From positions 1 to 15,948 of the forward strand of contig CANPNQ010000005.1 in the NCBI GenBank assembly GCA_947575425.1: a DNA stretch of 15,948 nucleotides. The letters run 5' to 3'. Source of the stretch: an uncultured Erysipelotrichaceae bacterium. GTDB lineage: Bacteria; Bacillota_I; Bacilli_A; Erysipelotrichales; Erysipelotrichaceae. The notes beneath the pieces are model-generated. The model was not told where the DNA came from, did not search any database, and saw only the letters and a program-made list of their open reading frames with translations. The position numbers and the translations under genes are program-made. This document shows positions 12,075-15,948 of this stretch, piece by piece (the first letter of the stretch is position 1; each line of letters opens with the position of its first letter).

Positions 12075-13522
12075 TCGTGATCCTCCTTTACCAGATCGAT
12101 AATTTCTGTTAATTGATGAATGACCTTACATGGCTTGGCATCCAAAAGCGCTGCTTCGCGATCTTTGTCAAAGGCAGCCGCGACAGAGAATGCGCCCATG
12201 TTTTTGCAGGCTTCGATATCGCTGGGGCTATCTCCTACATAGATCACATCATCATGATTGTGATACAATCTCTGACATGCCAATAATAATCCTTGTGGAT
12301 CAGGCTTGGGACGCTCTAACTCCTCGGCTCCGACAATAACATCCACATACTGCTCCAAGCCAAAAGCCGTCAATCCCATCCTTACGGTCGTTTCTACTTT
12401 ATTTGAAACAATGCCAACGCTGTAATCGTTATCCTTCAAATACTTTAAGGTTTCCTTGGCTCCGGGGAATCCCTTGATATATTCATTGTGATGCTCATGA
12501 TTATAGGACCGATAATAGGCGATCAGTTCATCCACCTGATCCTCCCTGAAATAACGCAAAAAGCTTGCTTTCAGCGTCGGTCCCATAAAGGAAGAGAGCT
12601 CTTCCTCGCTAAGGATGTGTTCCGGCATGTACTTATGGAACGTATGACGAAAGGAGGCATAGATCAGATCCTTGGTATCGACCAAGGTACCATCCAAATC
12701 AAACAGCACCGCTGGCTTGACTCTGCGAAACGGCCACAGCTTGCCAAACAGCTTATCAATGACCCCGCATATGCCAAGCAGTCCTATCGCAACTCCGATC
12801 AATGAAATAACCTGCGCCATTTTCAGTGATCCCAACATCAACGCATCTGTGCGCATTGTCTCAATCCAAAAGCGCACTACGCCATACCAACAAAGATACG
12901 CATACATGAGATCCCCGCGTTTCTTTCTTCCGCATTTTTTATAGACAAAGCGAATCAATGCCCAGCCGATGAGATTTGCGATGCTTTCATAGAGGAAGGT
13001 TGGCTCCCGATATTCACCTCCGATATACATTTGATCTTTGATAACGCTTGGAAACATATCGTAATAGCCTTCTGAAACGATGCGTCCATACGCTTCCTGA
13101 TTGATGAAATTGCCCCATCTGCCGATGGCTTGGGCAAGCAGCACATTGGGGAAGATCGCATCCATGATCCGCATACCGTCCACGGCCCGCTTATGAAAAT
13201 ACCATAAGCCAAACAGGGTAGCGGCAATCAGACCGCCATGTATGGCAAGTCCTCCCTCCCAAATATAGAAGATCTTGATCGGATCTGATATATACATTTC
13301 CCATTCAAAGATCACATAATACAAGCGTGCGCCCAAAATCCCAATGGGAAACATATAATAGAAAAAATCCTCAAAGATCTCTGTCTGATAACCCCATTTC
13401 TTCAGCGTGCGTATGCTGAGACAATAAGCGAGTAATGCTCCGGCAAGCATGAGATACGCATACCATGTGATCGTGATCGGCCCAATGGCGATGATCGTTT
13501 TTATATTCGGAAACAGTTCCAT
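12053..13522 (-). CDS. lgt: fusion of prolipoprotein diacylglyceryl transferase (Lgt) and HAD phosphatase (PpaX/HprP-like)
   Basis: One uninterrupted 489-codon frame encodes two enzymes. Residues 1 to about 262 are Lgt, a membrane enzyme that adds diacylglycerol to the lipobox Cys of prolipoproteins: HGG (95-97), GRWGNFINQEAYG (134-146), EPTFLYES (173-180) and RFWIETMRTD (217-226), with about seven membrane segments. Residues about 268-489 are a HAD hydrolase with all four motifs: DLDGT (275-279, nucleophile D275), VSN (372-374), K406 in RPKPDP, and GDSPSD (430-435). In Bacillus the order hprK-lgt-ppaX has separate genes; PpaX hydrolyses the PPi made by HprK. A short WPFRRVK segment (263-269) joins the halves. 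No RBS is visible at the junction, so separate translation of the phosphatase is unlikely. The ATG follows GGGAGGT. Activity of the HAD half on PPi is inferred from gene order. Confidence 0.93.
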   Translation of the reverse strand: MELFPNIKTIIAIGPITITWYAYLMLAGALLAYCLSIRTLKKWGYQTEIFEDFFYYMFPIGILGARLYYVIFEWEMYISDPIKIFYIWEGGLAIHGGLIAATLFGLWYFHKRAVDGMRIMDAIFPNVLLAQAIGRWGNFINQEAYGRIVSEGYYDMFPSVIKDQMYIGGEYREPTFLYESIANLIGWALIRFVYKKCGRKKRGDLMYAYLCWYGVVRFWIETMRTDALMLGSLKMAQVISLIGVAIGLLGICGVIDKLFGKLWPFRRVKPAVLFDLDGTLVDTKDLIYASFRHTFHKYMPEHILSEEELSSFMGPTLKASFLRYFREDQVDELIAYYRSYNHEHHNEYIKGFPGAKETLKYLKDNDYSVGIVSNKVETTVRMGLTAFGLEQYVDVIVGAEELERPKPDPQGLLLACQRLYHNHDDVIYVGDSPSDIEACKNMGAFSVAAAFDKDREAALLDAKPCKVIHQLTEIIDLVKEDHEWSDNTI

Positions 13523-13589
13523 AGCTAACCTCCCAATTCATTATGTTTCTTCCCAATTTTTTCATGAGTTCGCTTCATTTTTACTTGAT

Positions 13590-14531
13590 CTATTTTTGCT
13601 TGTTTTGTTCAATATAATCCAATACCCGCTGTTCAAATTCCTTTGCGCTGTCCATTCCCATCTCACTTAAAATGAAATTAGTAACAGCGGATTCGATGAT
13701 GGCCGCCATAGAGCGTCCCTCTCTGACAGGAATGATGATCTTCGGCACATCGACGCCAAGGATATTGTCATACTTCTTATCCTCAATCCCGACCCGATCA
13801 TAATCCGCGTTCTTTTCCCATTGAACCAAACAGATTTCTAAGGACACCTCTGCTTTGGGAATGACCGAAGCGATACCGAACATTCTTTGCAGGTTGATCA
13901 CCCCGATGCCGCGTATTTCCAGCATTCCCCGTAGCATATCCGGAGATTTGCCTACGATCTTATTGTGGATGCGATAGATATCCACGCGATCATCCGCTAC
14001 GATCAGATGTCCTCGTTTTACGAGCTCCAAAGCAATCTCGGATTTTCCCATGCCGCTTTCCCCCCGTATCAGAACCCCTTTTCCATAGATACTGATCAGA
14101 CCGCCATGCAGCGTATCACTGGTTGCCAGCTGTTCATCCAAAAAGGCAACGATATCGACGATCAGTCTTGAGGTATGCGCATTGGAGATAAAAATCGGAA
14201 ATTTTTTGCGCTTCGCAATGCGTTTTAATAAGGGGGGACATTCATAATGCTTGGAGATGATGATGGCCGGGGTTTTCTCATTGGTGATGAAATCAAATGA
14301 CTTGCGCTGCTTATGCTCACTCATCGTTTTGATATAGGCAATCTCTTTATCACCGAGAATAACAAGCCGTTTTGCCTGAGAATGATCAAAATAGCCGGCT
14401 AGCTCCAAACCGGGACGATTGGTATCCGCAATCACGATCGCGCGTTCCAAGCTTTCCTCACTGCCGCAGATCTGTTCAAAGTTAAAATATTCCTGAAGTT
14501 TTCGTACAGTGATTGATTTTACTTCCTCCAT
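13590..14531 (-). CDS. hprK: HPr kinase/phosphorylase
   Basis: This 313-residue bifunctional enzyme phosphorylates Ser46 of HPr with ATP or PPi and reverses this by phosphorolysis, releasing PPi. It is the sensor of carbon catabolite control in Bacillota. The N-terminal domain spans about 1-130 (DTNRPGLELAGYFDH, 36-50). The C-terminal kinase domain has HGGLISIYGKGVLIRGESGMGKSE, with catalytic H142 and Walker A GESGMGKS (157-164). Then come ADDRVD (179-184), the HprK signature EIRGIGVINLQRMFG (205-219) and PVREGRSMAAIIE (268-280). Full length and intact. Its ATG lies one base after the uvrA stop, with the RBS (GGAGGGG) inside uvrA, so expression is tied to uvrA. The PpaX-like partner is two steps downstream, fused to Lgt. 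Confidence 0.96.
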   Translation of the reverse strand: MEEVKSITVRKLQEYFNFEQICGSEESLERAIVIADTNRPGLELAGYFDHSQAKRLVILGDKEIAYIKTMSEHKQRKSFDFITNEKTPAIIISKHYECPPLLKRIAKRKKFPIFISNAHTSRLIVDIVAFLDEQLATSDTLHGGLISIYGKGVLIRGESGMGKSEIALELVKRGHLIVADDRVDIYRIHNKIVGKSPDMLRGMLEIRGIGVINLQRMFGIASVIPKAEVSLEICLVQWEKNADYDRVGIEDKKYDNILGVDVPKIIIPVREGRSMAAIIESAVTNFILSEMGMDSAKEFEQRVLDYIEQNKQK

Positions 14532-14532
14532 C

Positions 14533-15948
14533 TTACCCCTCCAGTGTCTTTTTCAGATATTGTGCTGTATAGCTTTCTTTTACCTCGCATATTTCTTCGG
14601 GTGTACCTACTGCCAAGATCGTGCCTCCTTCATCGCCCCCCTCAGGACCAAGGTCAATGATATGATCGGCACATTTAATGACATCGAGATTATGTTCAAT
14701 AACAAGTACGGTATCACCGTTATCTACGATACGCTGTAATACCTCAAGCAGTTTTTTTACATCGTGAGTATGAAGTCCGGTGGTCGGTTCATCCAAGACA
14801 AAGATCGTTTTACCTGTGGCTTTGCGCTGTAATTCACTTGCCAGCTTGACGCGCTGTGCTTCTCCTCCCGATAAGGTAGTAGCGCTTTGTCCCAACTTGA
14901 TATAGCCAAGTCCGACATCCTTCAAGGTCTGAAGCTTATGGCGGATCTTTGCGACATTTGCAAAGAAGTCGATGGCTTCTTCCACACTCATTTCCAATAC
15001 ATCATAGATGTTTTTGCCTTTGTAGGTGACCTGTAAGGTTTCTTCATTGTAGCGCTTCCCGCCGCATTCCTCACAAGGCACGTAGACATCCGGTAAAAAG
15101 TGCATGGAGATGCGCAAGATTCCATCACCCTGACAGGCTTCACAGCGTCCCCCCTTCACATTGAAGGAAAAGCGTCCCTTTTCATAACCGCGCATTTTCG
15201 CATCGGGTGTCTGCGCAAACAGATCGCGAATGTCATCAAACACACCGGTATAGGTGGCTGGATTGGAGCGAGGTGTTCTGCCGATAGGATCCTGTGAAAT
15301 ATCGATGATTTTATCGATATGCTGTAATCCTTTGATCTTTTTGTGCTTGCCCGCTTTGATTTTCGCTCTGCCCAATTCATGCATGATGCCCTTGGACAGC
15401 ACCTCGTTCACAAGGGAGGATTTTCCGCTTCCCGATACGCCTGTGACGACAATAAGCTTTCCTAAGGGGAATTTTACGCTGATATGCTTCAGGTTATTCT
15501 CATGAGCATCGATAACCTCAAGATATTTTTTATTGCCCTTACGTCTTTGTTTCGGGACTTCAATACGCATCTTTCCGCTAAGATATTGTCCGGTGATGGA
15601 TTGCTCGTTTTGCATGACCTCTTGTGGCGTACCATAGGCGACAACTTTTCCGCCATGGACACCGGCACCCGGTCCGATATCGATGATGTAATCACTGGCG
15701 CGCATCGTATCTTCATCATGTTCCACAACGATGAGAGAATTGCCCAAATCCCGCATATTTTTTAATGTAGCGATCAAACGATCATTATCCCGCTGATGCA
15801 AACCGATGCTCGGCTCATCCAGCACATACAAAACACCGCTTAAATGAGAACCGATCTGGGTTGCTAATCGAATGCGCTGTGCTTCTCCGCCCGATAAGCT
15901 ACCGGCCAAACGATCTAAGGTCAGATACGATAAGCCGACATTGCTTAA
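14533..15948 (-). CDS. uvrA: excinuclease ABC subunit UvrA, C-terminal half (start beyond window)
   Basis: The frame is open to the right window edge; 471 residues are visible, about half of a normal UvrA of roughly 940. UvrA recognises bulky DNA lesions and loads UvrB in nucleotide excision repair. Visible in order: the end of ABC domain 1 with [12 protein letters not shown] (18-29) and [12 protein letters not shown]; Walker A of domain 2, GVSGSGKSS (170-178); the zinc module C-x2-C-x19-C-x2-C (C269, C272, C292, C295); [23 protein letters not shown]; and the [23 protein letters not shown] tail. The segment [20 protein letters not shown] is diagnostic for UvrA. It is the first gene visible in the operon; in relatives uvrB usually precedes it. 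Confidence 0.97.
   Translation of the reverse strand, partial: LSNVGLSYLTLDRLAGSLSGGEAQRIRLATQIGSHLSGVLYVLDEPSIGLHQRDNDRLIATLKNMRDLGNSLIVVEHDEDTMRASDYIIDIGPGAGVHGGKVVAYGTPQEVMQNEQSITGQYLSGKMRIEVPKQRRKGNKKYLEVIDAHENNLKHISVKFPLGKLIVVTGVSGSGKSSLVNEVLSKGIMHELGRAKIKAGKHKKIKGLQHIDKIIDISQDPIGRTPRSNPATYTGVFDDIRDLFAQTPDAKMRGYEKGRFSFNVKGGRCEACQGDGILRISMHFLPDVYVPCEECGGKRYNEETLQVTYKGKNIYDVLEMSVEEAIDFFANVAKIRHKLQTLKDVGLGYIKLGQSATTLSGGEAQRVKLASELQRKATGKTIFVLDEPTTGLHTHDVKKLLEVLQRIVDNGDTVLVIEHNLDVIKCADHIIDLGPEGGDEGGTILAVGTPEEICEVKESYTAQYLKKTLEG

Noticed and set aside
13525..13578. 17-residue minus-strand ORF between hprK and lgt that ends next to the lgt start
   Set aside because: No RBS; it contains the lgt RBS in its last codons. 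Coupled leader translation is possible, but nothing else supports it.

Overview
The window reads as chromosomal DNA of a low-to-moderate G+C Gram-positive bacterium (Bacillota). The signs are HPr kinase/phosphorylase, sigma-A type promoters (several with an extended TGn -10), strong AAGGAGG-type ribosome binding sites, and a uvrA-hprK-lgt-(ppaX)-trxB gene order. An erysipelotrichial gut bacterium would fit, but that is a guess from gene style. No rRNA, tRNA, CRISPR array, insertion sequence or prophage gene is visible.

Layout, left to right. Positions 1-768 (-) hold the first 256 codons of a ClC-type anion channel/antiporter, cut by the window edge and divergent from a type I signal peptidase (898-1410, +). 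Next is an autoregulated efflux module on the minus strand: a TetR-family regulator (2813-3460) and an MFS exporter (1457-2704). Each has its own promoter overlapped by a copy of the same operator; the tetR copy is a perfect 25-bp palindrome. Positions 3500-3870 (+) hold an orphan strong terminator with a possible 22-residue ORF, then a 45-residue basic protein gene with an excellent RBS. That gene converges on a diacylglycerol-kinase-family lipid kinase (3876-4760, -). Then come a split threonine/serine- or succinate-type exporter pair (ThrE/YjjP-YjjB, 5063-6260, +), a CarD/CdnL-like RNA polymerase-binding regulator (6502-6996, +), a small ParB-like-domain protein (7089-7361, -), a Uup/YfmR-like ABC-F ATPase (7583-9361, +), a YjcF-like GNAT acetyltransferase (9452-9871, +) and a family-2 glycosyltransferase with a helical, TPR-like tail (9899-10960, -).

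The right third is a tightly packed minus-strand operon: uvrA (cut by the right edge), hprK one base downstream, a single 489-codon gene fusing Lgt to a PpaX/HprP-like HAD phosphatase, and trxB overlapping it by 22 bp. It ends in a terminator at 11063-11085. The operon joins DNA repair, carbon catabolite control (HprK phosphorolysis releases PPi, which a PpaX-type enzyme would hydrolyse), lipoprotein maturation and thioredoxin reduction.

Most notable points: the Lgt-phosphatase fusion; a Walker B Asp-to-Val change in the first ATPase domain of the ABC-F protein; a recurrent design in which stop codons sit inside hairpin loops; the two-operator TetR/MFS switch with overlapping hairpins at the MFS start; the orphan terminator with its candidate microprotein; and a high density of GATC.
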